Origin: Chloroflexota bacterium
Lineage (GTDB): Bacteria; Chloroflexota; Anaerolineae; Anaerolineales; Villigracilaceae
Length of the DNA stretch: 64,000 nucleotides
Direction of reading: 5' to 3'
NCBI GenBank assembly: GCA_016195815.1
Contig: JACPYX010000019.1
Location: 1 to 64,000 of the forward strand
Translations under genes and position numbers: made by a program
Shown: one piece after another, positions 17,639-26,187 of the stretch
Position numbering within the stretch: the first letter of the stretch is position 1
Layout: every line of letters starts with the position of its first letter
Notes under the pieces: generated by a model
What the model was told of the DNA's origin: nothing
Seen by the model: only the letters and a program-made list of their open reading frames with translations
Databases searched by the model: none

Positions 17639-19090
17639 ATGCCTGGAATAACTTTGCTTGGCCTTGGCCCCGGCGATCCAAACCAATTGACGCGCGAAGC
17701 CTGGGACCTACTTTCTTATGCAAAAGAAATTTATGTTCGCACGCGTCATCATCCAACCGTGACCGGCCTGCCGTCCGCTCTCAAAGTTCATTCATTCGAC
17801 GATCTTTACGAGGACGGCGATTCGTTTGACGAAGTTTATGAGGCCATCACAAAAAAAATTCTCGAACTTGGACGCCGCGACGAAGGCGTGATCTACGCCG
17901 TGCCCGGACATCCATTCGTGGCCGAAGCCACCTGCCCCGAAATCGCCCGCCTCGCGCGAGACGCAGGGCTGGCTGTGCGAATCGTCGAGGCTTTATCTTT
18001 CCTCGAGCCGACTTTCTCTGCCCTCGGCCTTGACCCGTACCCGCGCCTGACTCTCTTCGACGCGCTGACTCTCGGAAGCGCGCACGTTCCGGCCTTTACG
18101 CCCGATGCACCCGTGCTGATCGCGCAGATCTATTCGCGCCTGGTTGCATCTGAAGTGAAATCAACACTTGGCGCAATCTATCCCGATGAACATCGCGTCA
18201 AGCTGGTTCACGCGGCAGGGACAAAAGATCAGATCGTCGAAGACCTGGCTCTTTACGAAATTGATCGAAGCGAACACATTGGTTTGCTGACGTCGCTGTA
18301 TGTCCCGCCGCTGGGCGAAGGCACATCGTTCGAGTCGTTTCAGGAAATCGCGGCTCATCTGCGCGCGCCAGACGGTTGTCCGTGGGATAAGGAGCAGACG
18401 CACGAATCGCTCCGCAAACATTTGCTGGAAGAATCTTATGAGACCATTGCCGCAATTGACTCTGGCGATTTCGATGCGATGCGCGAAGAATTCGGCGACT
18501 TGCTTTTGCAGATCATGCTGAATTCGCAGATTGCCAGTGAAGAAGGCGAGTTCACGGTCAATGATGTGGTCAAAGGCATTTACGACAAGATCATTCGCAG
18601 ACATCCGCACGTGTTTGGCGATGTCAAAGTGGATGGCGTGAATGGTGTTTTGCAGAACTGGGAGAAGTTGAAGGAAAAAGAGAGAAGAGAAAAAAGAGAA
18701 GAGAAGGGCCTGCTCGACGGCGTGCCGATTGCTTTGCCTGCATTAAGCCAGGCGCAGGAATATCAGGATCGCGCCGCGCGCGTCGGTTTTGATTGGCCCG
18801 AAATAGACGGCGTGCTGAATAAGGTTCGTGAGGAGATCGAAGAGATCAAACGCGCCGAAACGGATTTTGAATTGGCATCCGAAATTGGTGATTTGTTTTT
18901 TGTACTGGTGAATCTGGCGCGTTGGAAAAAAGTGGATGCCGAATCTGCGCTGAGGGGGACGAATATGAAATTTAAAAAGCGCTTTAGGTATGTGGAAACG
19001 GGCGCACAAAAACAGGGACGGAATTTATCGGACATGAAATTGGAAGAGATGGAATCCCTGTGGCAGGAAGCCAAGAAATTCGAAAATTAA
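17639..19090 (+). CDS. mazG: MazG-family nucleotide pyrophosphohydrolase with N-terminal methylase-like domain
   Basis: The product resembles the two-part YabN/MazG proteins. Residues 1 to about 215 form a tetrapyrrole-methylase-like domain (GITLLGLGPGDPNQLT, YAVPGHPFVAEAT), and the remainder is a duplicated MazG pyrophosphohydrolase that removes pyrophosphate from (d)NTPs. MazG signatures are CPWDKEQTHESLRKHLLEESYE with EExxE, and EEFGDLLLQIMLNSQIA. The second copy has EEIEEIKRAE and EIGDLFFVLVNLARW. I choose ATG 17639 (483 residues), with GGAG at 17630-17633; a GTG at 17591 lies inside the inverted repeat. It stands alone after the ribosomal cluster. Confidence 0.93.
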   Translation: MPGITLLGLGPGDPNQLTREAWDLLSYAKEIYVRTRHHPTVTGLPSALKVHSFDDLYEDGDSFDEVYEAITKKILELGRRDEGVIYAVPGHPFVAEATCPEIARLARDAGLAVRIVEALSFLEPTFSALGLDPYPRLTLFDALTLGSAHVPAFTPDAPVLIAQIYSRLVASEVKSTLGAIYPDEHRVKLVHAAGTKDQIVEDLALYEIDRSEHIGLLTSLYVPPLGEGTSFESFQEIAAHLRAPDGCPWDKEQTHESLRKHLLEESYETIAAIDSGDFDAMREEFGDLLLQIMLNSQIASEEGEFTVNDVVKGIYDKIIRRHPHVFGDVKVDGVNGVLQNWEKLKEKERREKREEKGLLDGVPIALPALSQAQEYQDRAARVGFDWPEIDGVLNKVREEIEEIKRAETDFELASEIGDLFFVLVNLARWKKVDAESALRGTNMKFKKRFRYVETGAQKQGRNLSDMKLEEMESLWQEAKKFEN

Positions 19091-19114
19091 CCAGCTGCCT
19101 GAAAATTTAAAATA

Positions 19115-19204
19115 GAACGCGGAAGAGCGCTGATAAACACGGATGAAACCAGTTTTGAGGCCGTTCTATTCAGAAAATCCGTGTATTCCGCGTTGATCCG
19201 CGCC
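19115..19204. repeat. Degenerate ACGCGGAT-type intergenic inverted repeat
   Basis: GAACGCGGA (19115-19123) and AACACGGAT (19136-19144) reappear inverted as AATCCGTGT (19176-19184) and TTCCGCGTT (19186-19194), followed by a further ATCCGCGCC. The element fills most of the gap between the convergent mazG and oxidoreductase genes. Similar short strings occur near 36331-36353. Confidence 0.5.
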
Positions 19205-19236
19205 CAAAATCAAAGTGTCTTGTAGCCAGAAAATTA

Positions 19237-19277
19237 ATCAAACAGTCCTTCTCCATGTTGGAAAAGGACTGTTTGAT
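19237..19277 (-). terminator. Rho-independent terminator of the minus-strand oxidoreductase gene
   Basis: Perfect 14-bp arms ATCAAACAGTCCTT and AAGGACTGTTTGAT enclose a 13-nt loop. On the minus strand the stem is followed by a T-rich run (TTAATTTTCTG). It begins 5 bases after the stop codon of the gene that ends at 19283. Confidence 0.75.
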
Positions 19278-19282
19278 GGTAA

Positions 19283-21211
19283 TTACTTCCTGCGATTTTT
19301 CCTGGCTATGGCCTTCTTTGTTCTGGCCGGTTTGATCGCTGGCTTCTTGATTATCTTCTTGGAGGATTGAGCTTTTTGGAGTGGAGCGCCCTTTTTCACG
19401 ACAGGTTTTTTCCTGTTTCGTTGTGATTTCACTGATTTCTTGATCGCTTTTGTTTTCGCTGGTTTGGGCCCTGCTTTTTTCGTCGCCGCCATTTTCGATG
19501 ATGTCTTTTTCTTTCCGGCAATTGCTTTCGTTTGTGGGCGTGCTGTGCGAGGCGCGGCAGCCGTTGTCTGCTCCTTTACAGGAAGCATGTGATATATCGA
19601 AGCAATGGCATGCGCCGCGTTCTGTTTGGGGAACATGACGTTGTGATAGATGTAGTACATTGTAAATGGAAATGGATTGATGCCGGCGAGGGGATATTCC
19701 ACGCCGAAGGCATAGTTGGCAATCGCCAGGGCGGAATCGAGCGCGCCTTCCTCGGAATCCGCGGTGGTGTTGTTGCCGGCGAAGTAGACGTTGGTGTTCA
19801 TCTGGCCTTGATATTGAATGTTTCCTAATCCCTGCGCCATATACAAATTAGCCTTCGGGCCTCCCATCGAAGCGGGAGTCCATTTGCCGTGAGTCCAGGT
19901 TTGTGAGTAGAGCACTTTAGCGGGGTCGGGCATTTTGTCGGTGCCTGGTTGCGGCACATACCCGTACATGCTGAGATAAATACCGTCTGCATTCACGTCA
20001 GGATCGCTGGGTGTGCCAAGCACATTTTTTTGAATGTATGTGGTAAACGTTTTGGTCAGGTCGTAGTTGCCGCCGCCTGTGCCTGCATAATATGCGTTGA
20101 ATTGAAGCGTCTCCTCCTGATTCAATAGATCAGGTGAGAGCATGGTTTCGTCCGTATGGATGTAGCAAGCGCCATACATCAGCGGCCAAACCACAGGCTG
20201 CCCAAGCGGGTTCCCGTTTTGGTCTTCCCCGTAGCCGATATATGTCTTATAGAGGTTGTTCCAGAAATATTGGTTTTGCGGGTTGTTCAATATTTTCGAA
20301 TTTGTCCACATATCGGTTGTGAGCACAACTTTATCGAACGTGCCCGAATTTTGTACGCCATTCGTCGTCCATTGCACGTTGACCTGCCCGGTGTTCTGGT
20401 CTGTGGATACCGCTGTCACATTGGAATTTAGAATGAGTGTGGAAGAGGGGGCATATTTAAGCGCCGCGCTCGCCATGGCTTGTACCCACGATTGTGCGCC
20501 CTGGGCAAAACGCTGCCAGCCAACGCCCGGGTTTGAAAAACTGCCCAGCGGAGTTGGGGTGCCCCATGAGTGCGGAAGCGGTAATTTGGCAAATAACGGG
20601 AACAGGTCAACAAAGGTCGTTTGATCCAGAAGGGCCGCGCCGTAGCCGTTGATAATGCTCAAATAGGGCGCAAGTAAATAGTTGATAAATTGCTGCTGGT
20701 TGCTATAGCGGGTTGGGGGATTGGCAAAGTAATCTGCCAGTGATTTTGTAGCCCAGCCCATTGCCAGCGAAACCTCTATAAATGTCTGGAATGCATCGAT
20801 ATCAAATTGCATATCCTGGTTATAGAGAGTAGAAAATTGGGGGCCTGTTTGGTAATCGGGGAAGTTGCCCCAATTTTGCATATTATTGTTTGCGCCGCGC
20901 GGGAAGGCGGCGGAGATTTGAAGCTGGTTGTAGTCGCGGACCTCAACGGATTGGAAATCAGGCAGTTCCAGCATCGCATGAACATTGGGGTATAACATGG
21001 GCGATATGAATTGTACGCCGATGTCTATGTATAAGGTTTCGCCATTGCGCGTCGTTGTATAAGTCAGTGAGTGGCCGCCAACAGTTTGCTGATTGTGAAT
21101 GAGTGTGATGTCCCATTCCTGATTTGCCTGCGGGTCTTGTGCGATGGCCCAAAGCAAGGCGGCGCCTGTCGCGCCTCCGCCAACGATACAAACTTTCTTT
21201 TTGTTTGCCAT
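19283..21211 (-). CDS. FAD-dependent oxidoreductase (amine-oxidase-like) with Lys/Ala-rich histone-like tail
   Basis: The 642-residue product opens with a dinucleotide-binding Rossmann motif (CIVGGGATGAALLWA, residues 8-22). It then resembles the NAD(P)/FAD amine-oxidase/carotenoid-type flavoproteins, with GGHSLTYTT and the C-terminal FAD motif NVYFAGNNTTADSEEGALDSALAIANYAFG. Its substrate is unknown. From about residue 549 to the end, 94 residues are almost only Lys, Ala, Arg, Pro, Ser and Thr, with repeats like KKAGPKPAKTKAIKK; this resembles bacterial histone-H1-like or nucleic-acid-binding tails. The gene lies 13 bases after the cyclase/AAA/TPR gene and is surely co-transcribed with it. 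The flavoprotein fold is confident, the reaction is not. Confidence 0.8.
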   Translation of the reverse strand: MANKKKVCIVGGGATGAALLWAIAQDPQANQEWDITLIHNQQTVGGHSLTYTTTRNGETLYIDIGVQFISPMLYPNVHAMLELPDFQSVEVRDYNQLQISAAFPRGANNNMQNWGNFPDYQTGPQFSTLYNQDMQFDIDAFQTFIEVSLAMGWATKSLADYFANPPTRYSNQQQFINYLLAPYLSIINGYGAALLDQTTFVDLFPLFAKLPLPHSWGTPTPLGSFSNPGVGWQRFAQGAQSWVQAMASAALKYAPSSTLILNSNVTAVSTDQNTGQVNVQWTTNGVQNSGTFDKVVLTTDMWTNSKILNNPQNQYFWNNLYKTYIGYGEDQNGNPLGQPVVWPLMYGACYIHTDETMLSPDLLNQEETLQFNAYYAGTGGGNYDLTKTFTTYIQKNVLGTPSDPDVNADGIYLSMYGYVPQPGTDKMPDPAKVLYSQTWTHGKWTPASMGGPKANLYMAQGLGNIQYQGQMNTNVYFAGNNTTADSEEGALDSALAIANYAFGVEYPLAGINPFPFTMYYIYHNVMFPKQNAAHAIASIYHMLPVKEQTTAAAPRTARPQTKAIAGKKKTSSKMAATKKAGPKPAKTKAIKKSVKSQRNRKKPVVKKGAPLQKAQSSKKIIKKPAIKPARTKKAIARKNRRK

Positions 21212-21224
21212 GTCAGGTCTCCTT

Positions 21225-24200
21225 TTATGATCTTGAAGATGCTGTGGGTAGTTTGTCGAGCAATGATTTTGCCTGTCTTAAGTCATATGTATCAAGCCCT
21301 TCGGTAAACGTCGCGTAAAGCGGAGCGAGTAATGCCCGGGCTTCGGCAACGCCTCCTCGAGACTGGAGCCATTGTCCCAGACGCGTGGCCGCTCGTAATT
21401 CCTGCATGCGTGAGTGACAGTGCTGGGCAACGGCAATTGCTTCGCGATAACTCTTTTCCACGAGGTCCGCATCTGCATTGGGTTGTTTCGAAAGGATGTC
21501 GGCGCGTACGCGATATATTTCAGGGTGGTTCATTGGCTCTTCGGTCGCGGCGCCCAGGGCGTCTTCAATAGTTGTGAGCGCCTGTGCGAAACTGCCCGAC
21601 TCAGCATACGCTATTGCGAGAAAACCCAGATATTGTCCAAGTGAACTGTGCGTTCCCGATGCTAGATAATCGCCGACGGATCTGGTTAGCAGAGCGATTC
21701 CCTCATCGTATTTCTCCTGTTGAATACAGGCAATTCCGCGATAGATATTGCCCCATGCCAGGAATGAAGGTAATTGTTGTTCTGTGCCTATTTGCAACAT
21801 GGCTTCGGCGTTTTCGAGCAGGGCTTCCGGCGCGTGCATATTTATATAAAAACTGCATGCGCCAAGATGCGCCATGGCTATATTAGCGGGTGTTAATTGT
21901 TGCGCGTGGTCCATTTGTAGATGGATTATTTGATATGCCTGCTCGATGAAGCCGAGATTCCAAAGCGCGAGCGCCCTGTGGGTATATGCGACAGCTTTCG
22001 GGTCGAACGGCGCCCAACTATGTTCCTCTATTTTGTAATTGGCTAACATTTTTTCCATGATTGGTTCGACCAAATGGAAATTGCCTGTACCAAAAGCTTG
22101 TATGGCCTGGACCATATATGCCCAGGTCAAACACATTGGAATCCCATCGCGCTCCGCGATTCGAACGATTTCGTTGGCAAGTTCCCCGGATGCTTTAAGT
22201 TCAGAATGGCTGTTGCTCGTGGACCAAAGCCCCAGCAGGATGAAGAAGAATTGAGGCGAATCGTCCAACTGTTCTGCAATTTGACGGGCGCGGCTAAATG
22301 CCCGCATCTGCGCTTCGGACCCGAAGCCTTTTGTGGCATCCATAACGTGACCCAATGAAATTTGAAGGGGAAGTTCCAATTGGGCGCGGTCAGGAGTATC
22401 TGGGAGGGTATTAAGAAGTTCCAGCGCTTTGTTGTAATGCTGCCCTGCCTCAACCAGAGCCGCTCGTCCCGCGGCTCGGTTACCGGCATTTTGCCAGGCT
22501 TCAATGGCCGGCTCGATCTCCCCGGCCTGTGTGAGGTGCTGTGCCACCAATTCGGGCCTGGTTTTTGCCAAGTCGGAGAAGTTTTCATTAAGCGCTTTTG
22601 CAACAGCGCGGTGCAGTTCTCGCCTCCGGCTTTTCAATAATGATCCATAAGCCGCTTCTTGGACAAGCGCATGTTTGAATGTGTAGACAGTCTCGCTCGA
22701 GGACTCTTTTTCAATAACGAGACCCGATTCGACCAGGCGAGTAAGCGCTGTTCGAAGGTCGGTTTCGGGCAATCCCGCAACCAATGAGAGCAGAGAATAT
22801 GAAAAATCCCTGCCGAGAACAGATCCGATTTGGGCAATTTCCTTGACCGGACCGAGAAAATCCAGGCGCGCCATGAGCAAGTCTTGTAGAGTGCTTGGGA
22901 TTTGCCGTTCAAGAGTTGTTGTTGTGCGGCTTTCTGCGATGGCATGAGATAATTCTTCCGCAAAAAGCGGGACCCCGTCCGTGCGCTCCACCAGCGACTC
23001 GACCGTTCTGGCTGGAAGAAGTTTCCCTAAAAGCCCTTCGATCATCCCGCGGATATTTTCCTGGTCGAGGCGATTTAGAGTAAGCAGTACATGGAAGGGT
23101 CTTGTAGGCCAGGGCGGTTTAAATCTTGGCCGCGCAGTAAAGATCAGTAAGACAGGCACATTTTCGATTTGCTCACTGAGCATTAGGAATTCTTTCAGCG
23201 TTGAGGGGTCTGCAAAGTGGATATCTTCAATGACGAGTATCGTTGGTTGAAGCCGCGCATTGCCAATTACCCAATCTACAAGTGTTTGAAGTAACTGAAC
23301 GCGTTGTTGTTCTGCGGAGAGCAAAATTGGCGGGAATCTTCCGGGCGGAAGTTCGATTCCTAAAAGCGATGCCATCAAAGGAACTGATTTGGCTAAGTCC
23401 ATAGCTGCCAATGAAAATGAGTATTCAAGCGCCGCAATTTTTTCATCAGGCGAAGTATCGGCATTCCAATGGAAGGCGTTCTCTATCAAATCTACAGTGG
23501 GAGCGAATGGCGTATCCTGTTCATACGGCGATGATTCGCCCTCGATCCATGTGTGAGGGACCCCGCCGAGTTCGTCCTTGAATTGCCGAAGCAGGCGCGA
23601 TTTTCCGATTCCTGCCTCGCCCGTAATCATAATGAGCTGGCCTTTGCCTTTTTGCGCCTGAATCCAGCGGCTCATCAAAATATTTCTTTCCTCCTCGCGC
23701 CCGACAAATGGCGTGTGGGAGGATTTTGCCGCATTGTGTAATCTTCCCCGCACGCCCGTTGCCCCAACCACCCGGAACAAATTCACCGAGTCAGACACTC
23801 CTTTAAGGGTGTGCGCTCCAAGATCGTCAACGATAAAGAATCCGGCAATCAGGCGATGCGTTGATGAAGAGATGCAGACGGTATCAGGTTGGGCAGACGC
23901 CTGGACGCGGGCCGCGGTATTGGGGGTTTCGCCAAATATATTCTCTGCGTCTCCCGCTTTTGTATCAACCATTACCTCGCCGGTGTGGATGCCAATCCGC
24001 ACGGAGAGCTGGCGTTTGTATTTTTTTTCCAGTTCTTTATTTAGGGTTTTCATATCTTCGAGCATGGCTAGGCTGGCAAGTACGGCGCGCTCCGCGTCGT
24101 TTTCGTGCGCTTTTGGATATCCAAATAAAATCAAAACCCCATCGCCTAAATATTGTGAAACGTGTCCCTCAAATCGTTTTGCCGCATTGGCGGCAGTTTG

Positions 24201-24332
24201 GTGATATTGGGTAATGATATCGTGCGAATCTTCCGGGTCGAGTTGCGCTGAAAGTTCAGTTGATCCTACCAGGTCGGAGAACATCACCGTGAGCTGGCGT
24301 CTTTCACCGTAAGAACTGGAATTAACGGCCAT
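21225..24332 (-). CDS. Class III nucleotidyl cyclase / AAA ATPase / TPR signalling protein
   Basis: The 1035-residue product begins with a class III adenylyl/guanylyl cyclase catalytic domain (about 10-190). It carries both metal-binding Asp (D20 in MFSDLVGST, D64 in YLGDGVLILFGYP) and GIHTGEVMVD...GETPNTAARVQ. A STAND/AAA-type ATPase follows, with P-loop GEAGIGKS (238-245) and Walker B TILVIEDIHFAD (about 364-374). The C-terminal half is a series of TPR-like helical pairs. Proteins of this layout are thought to sense protein partners and control cyclase output. The next gene, 13 bases downstream, is the FAD oxidoreductase. An AAGGA site precedes ATG 24332. Confidence 0.9.
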   Translation of the reverse strand: MAVNSSSYGERRQLTVMFSDLVGSTELSAQLDPEDSHDIITQYHQTAANAAKRFEGHVSQYLGDGVLILFGYPKAHENDAERAVLASLAMLEDMKTLNKELEKKYKRQLSVRIGIHTGEVMVDTKAGDAENIFGETPNTAARVQASAQPDTVCISSSTHRLIAGFFIVDDLGAHTLKGVSDSVNLFRVVGATGVRGRLHNAAKSSHTPFVGREEERNILMSRWIQAQKGKGQLIMITGEAGIGKSRLLRQFKDELGGVPHTWIEGESSPYEQDTPFAPTVDLIENAFHWNADTSPDEKIAALEYSFSLAAMDLAKSVPLMASLLGIELPPGRFPPILLSAEQQRVQLLQTLVDWVIGNARLQPTILVIEDIHFADPSTLKEFLMLSEQIENVPVLLIFTARPRFKPPWPTRPFHVLLTLNRLDQENIRGMIEGLLGKLLPARTVESLVERTDGVPLFAEELSHAIAESRTTTTLERQIPSTLQDLLMARLDFLGPVKEIAQIGSVLGRDFSYSLLSLVAGLPETDLRTALTRLVESGLVIEKESSSETVYTFKHALVQEAAYGSLLKSRRRELHRAVAKALNENFSDLAKTRPELVAQHLTQAGEIEPAIEAWQNAGNRAAGRAALVEAGQHYNKALELLNTLPDTPDRAQLELPLQISLGHVMDATKGFGSEAQMRAFSRARQIAEQLDDSPQFFFILLGLWSTSNSHSELKASGELANEIVRIAERDGIPMCLTWAYMVQAIQAFGTGNFHLVEPIMEKMLANYKIEEHSWAPFDPKAVAYTHRALALWNLGFIEQAYQIIHLQMDHAQQLTPANIAMAHLGACSFYINMHAPEALLENAEAMLQIGTEQQLPSFLAWGNIYRGIACIQQEKYDEGIALLTRSVGDYLASGTHSSLGQYLGFLAIAYAESGSFAQALTTIEDALGAATEEPMNHPEIYRVRADILSKQPNADADLVEKSYREAIAVAQHCHSRMQELRAATRLGQWLQSRGGVAEARALLAPLYATFTEGLDTYDLRQAKSLLDKLPTASSRS

Positions 24333-24398
24333 ATAAAATCCTTAATAAAGAACTTTGAAGCAAAACACAAATTGTTTTGTTATTACCCCTTTTTTTGA

Positions 24399-24731
24399 TC
24401 ACTTACCGTATTTGAAGTATTGTCCCATTTTCAGGGCAACACTCATATCTCCAGCGACTTTAACCTTTCCACTCATAAAAGCCAGGGTGGGGTCGAGTTC
24501 CCCCGTGGAAATTTTGATATACGAGTCTGCGTCCACTGTCATCGTCATATTGGGGTTTGGATGCAGGCCTTGCGTGGCTTGACACTTTTGGTCTTTAACG
24601 ATTACATACCATTCCGTGACTTCCGAGCCTGTAAATTTGAATTGAACAATGGTGTCTATCCCTGCGGCTTTTTCTGCTATGAATGCCCGCGGCAGGGTAA
24701 GGGTCATTAGTTCTGCAATCTTGGTGGTCAT
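24399..24731 (-). CDS. SCP2 sterol-binding-domain protein
   Basis: The 110-residue product resembles the SCP2/sterol-carrier lipid-binding fold. It shows IVQFKFTGSEVTEWYVIVKDQK, MTMTVDADSYIKISTGELDPTLAFMSGKVKVAGDMSVALKM, the last part being highly typical. The start is ATG 24731, preceded by GGAGG; a TTG at 24764 would add 11 residues without support. TATACT (minus strand, 24774-24779) may be its -10 box. It lies 66 bases before the cyclase gene on the same strand and may belong with it. The ligand is unknown. Confidence 0.85.
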   Translation of the reverse strand: MTTKIAELMTLTLPRAFIAEKAAGIDTIVQFKFTGSEVTEWYVIVKDQKCQATQGLHPNPNMTMTVDADSYIKISTGELDPTLAFMSGKVKVAGDMSVALKMGQYFKYGK

Positions 24732-24898
24732 GGGCGCCTCCGCTGATGCAAATGATTTGAGCAATTTTCATTTAGTATAGCATAAATATATATATCATCG
24801 AAATTATCCAGGATTTTTTGATTGCACTCGGAATTTTGCAGCGTCTTGTCGAGCGAGCCTTTGGCAGGTTCAGGCTGGGATGATATGCTGGCACGCCT

Positions 24899-25552
24899 TT
24901 ATGATGCTGTACTCAAAAAGCCCAATGCCAATTGAACTTCAGTAGCAATCTCCTGTGGGCGGGTAATGCACATATTTAAGTCTCGCAGTAATCCATTGTG
25001 TATGCTGTAAACCCAGCCATGAACGCTCAGTTCCTGTCCGTGTTCCCAGGCATCCTGAACGATAGTGGTCTCGCAAACGTTTACAACCTGCTCGATGACG
25101 TTTAGTTCACACAAACGATCCCAGCGCTGGTTTTCATCATGGAGGGCCAGCAGTTGGGTGGCGTGTTTTTTGCGAACATCCTGAACGTGACGAAGCCAGT
25201 TATCAATTAAGCCAAAGCGTTGCTCCAATAGGGCAGCCTGTACACCGCCGCATCCATAATGTCCGCACACGATGATATGCCTGACTTTCAATACGTCTAC
25301 CGCATATTGGATTGCAGATAGGCAATTCAGGTCTGTGTGAACAACCACGTTTGCCACGTTGCGGTGAACGAAGAGTTCCCCCGGCAAAAGCCCCACAATT
25401 TGATTCGCAGGCACTCGGCTGTCAGAGCAACCAATCCATAAGTAACTGGGCGCTTGCTGTTGCGAAAGTTTTGCAAAGAATTCGGGGTCTTGTGCTGTGA
25501 TGCTTTCGGCCCATTTTTTGTTGTTCTCAAAAAGGTAACGCAGGAGTCTCAT
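24899..25552 (-). CDS. can: Beta-carbonic anhydrase
   Basis: The enzyme hydrates CO2 to bicarbonate. The 217-residue product carries the complete zinc site: CSDSR (Cys, Asp-Arg dyad) and HxxC in GHYGCGGVQAAL, with LNCLSAIQYAVDVL between them. Length and ending (VHGWVYSIHNGLLRDL) match bacterial Can/CynT proteins. No signal peptide is seen, so it is cytosolic. It follows the lipoprotein gene by 23 bases on the same strand. Confidence 0.95.
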   Translation of the reverse strand: MRLLRYLFENNKKWAESITAQDPEFFAKLSQQQAPSYLWIGCSDSRVPANQIVGLLPGELFVHRNVANVVVHTDLNCLSAIQYAVDVLKVRHIIVCGHYGCGGVQAALLEQRFGLIDNWLRHVQDVRKKHATQLLALHDENQRWDRLCELNVIEQVVNVCETTIVQDAWEHGQELSVHGWVYSIHNGLLRDLNMCITRPQEIATEVQLALGFLSTAS

Positions 25553-25575
25553 GATAGTTGGGCTTTCTCTCGGTT

Positions 25576-26187
25576 TCAGTTTTCACATCGGAATTTTTGT
25601 AAAGCTTCATTGAGCAGGTTTTTGGCGAGTTCAGGCTGGGACGTGTAGGTCTTCCAGGCAAACGCGCGCCCGCCACAGGTCCAGGCGGCCGCGCCGCCGT
25701 AGGGGAGTACCGGGGTGGCGGTGGTTGTGATCGGGACGAATAACACGGTCAAGTTGCCGACCAGAAGCGGATCCAGATTCCCGTTACGCGAATCCACCTG
25801 GTTGTCCAAAATCAGGTCAAGCATAAACTGTGAATCTTGTGTGCCGGGTGCGTTCTGCCAGAGCATCTGAATGAATAGTGAATTTGCGTTATATGCGGCC
25901 AGGATGCCTTGTGAGGTGGTGCTTGGCGCAGTGGGGTCGCGTTGCGCGCTGACATCGAAAAAGGCCATATCGGCGGGGTGGCCGATGCAGAATTGATATT
26001 CGCAGAAGAGTCCGTCGAGCGGAACGAGCGTGGCAATGGGGCGCGGTGGGTAAGGCGTGTAGGTCGGGATGGCGGCAATCGTTTGTTGAACGGCGACGAA
26101 AATTTGATCGTTTGGGTTGGGAGTTTTAGGCGCGCACGAGGCGGTGAAAATCGTAAAAGCCAGCGCGAAAATATAAATGTGTTTCAT
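25576..26187 (-). CDS. Putative lipoprotein of unknown function
   Basis: The 203-residue product has a lipoprotein signal (KHIYIFALAFTIFTASC, lipobox TASC, lipidated Cys18) and a Pro/Thr-rich linker (PTYTPYPPRP) typical of surface lipoproteins. A globular domain of about 150 residues follows, which I do not recognise. Four further Cys (FCEYQFC, WTCGG, FRCEN) may form disulfides. The start is ATG 26187, overlapping the TGA of the upstream SGNH-like gene as ATGA, with AAGGA 7 bases upstream. It is therefore translationally coupled to that gene and probably acts with it at the cell surface. Confidence 0.7.
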   Translation of the reverse strand: MKHIYIFALAFTIFTASCAPKTPNPNDQIFVAVQQTIAAIPTYTPYPPRPIATLVPLDGLFCEYQFCIGHPADMAFFDVSAQRDPTAPSTTSQGILAAYNANSLFIQMLWQNAPGTQDSQFMLDLILDNQVDSRNGNLDPLLVGNLTVLFVPITTTATPVLPYGGAAAWTCGGRAFAWKTYTSQPELAKNLLNEALQKFRCEN

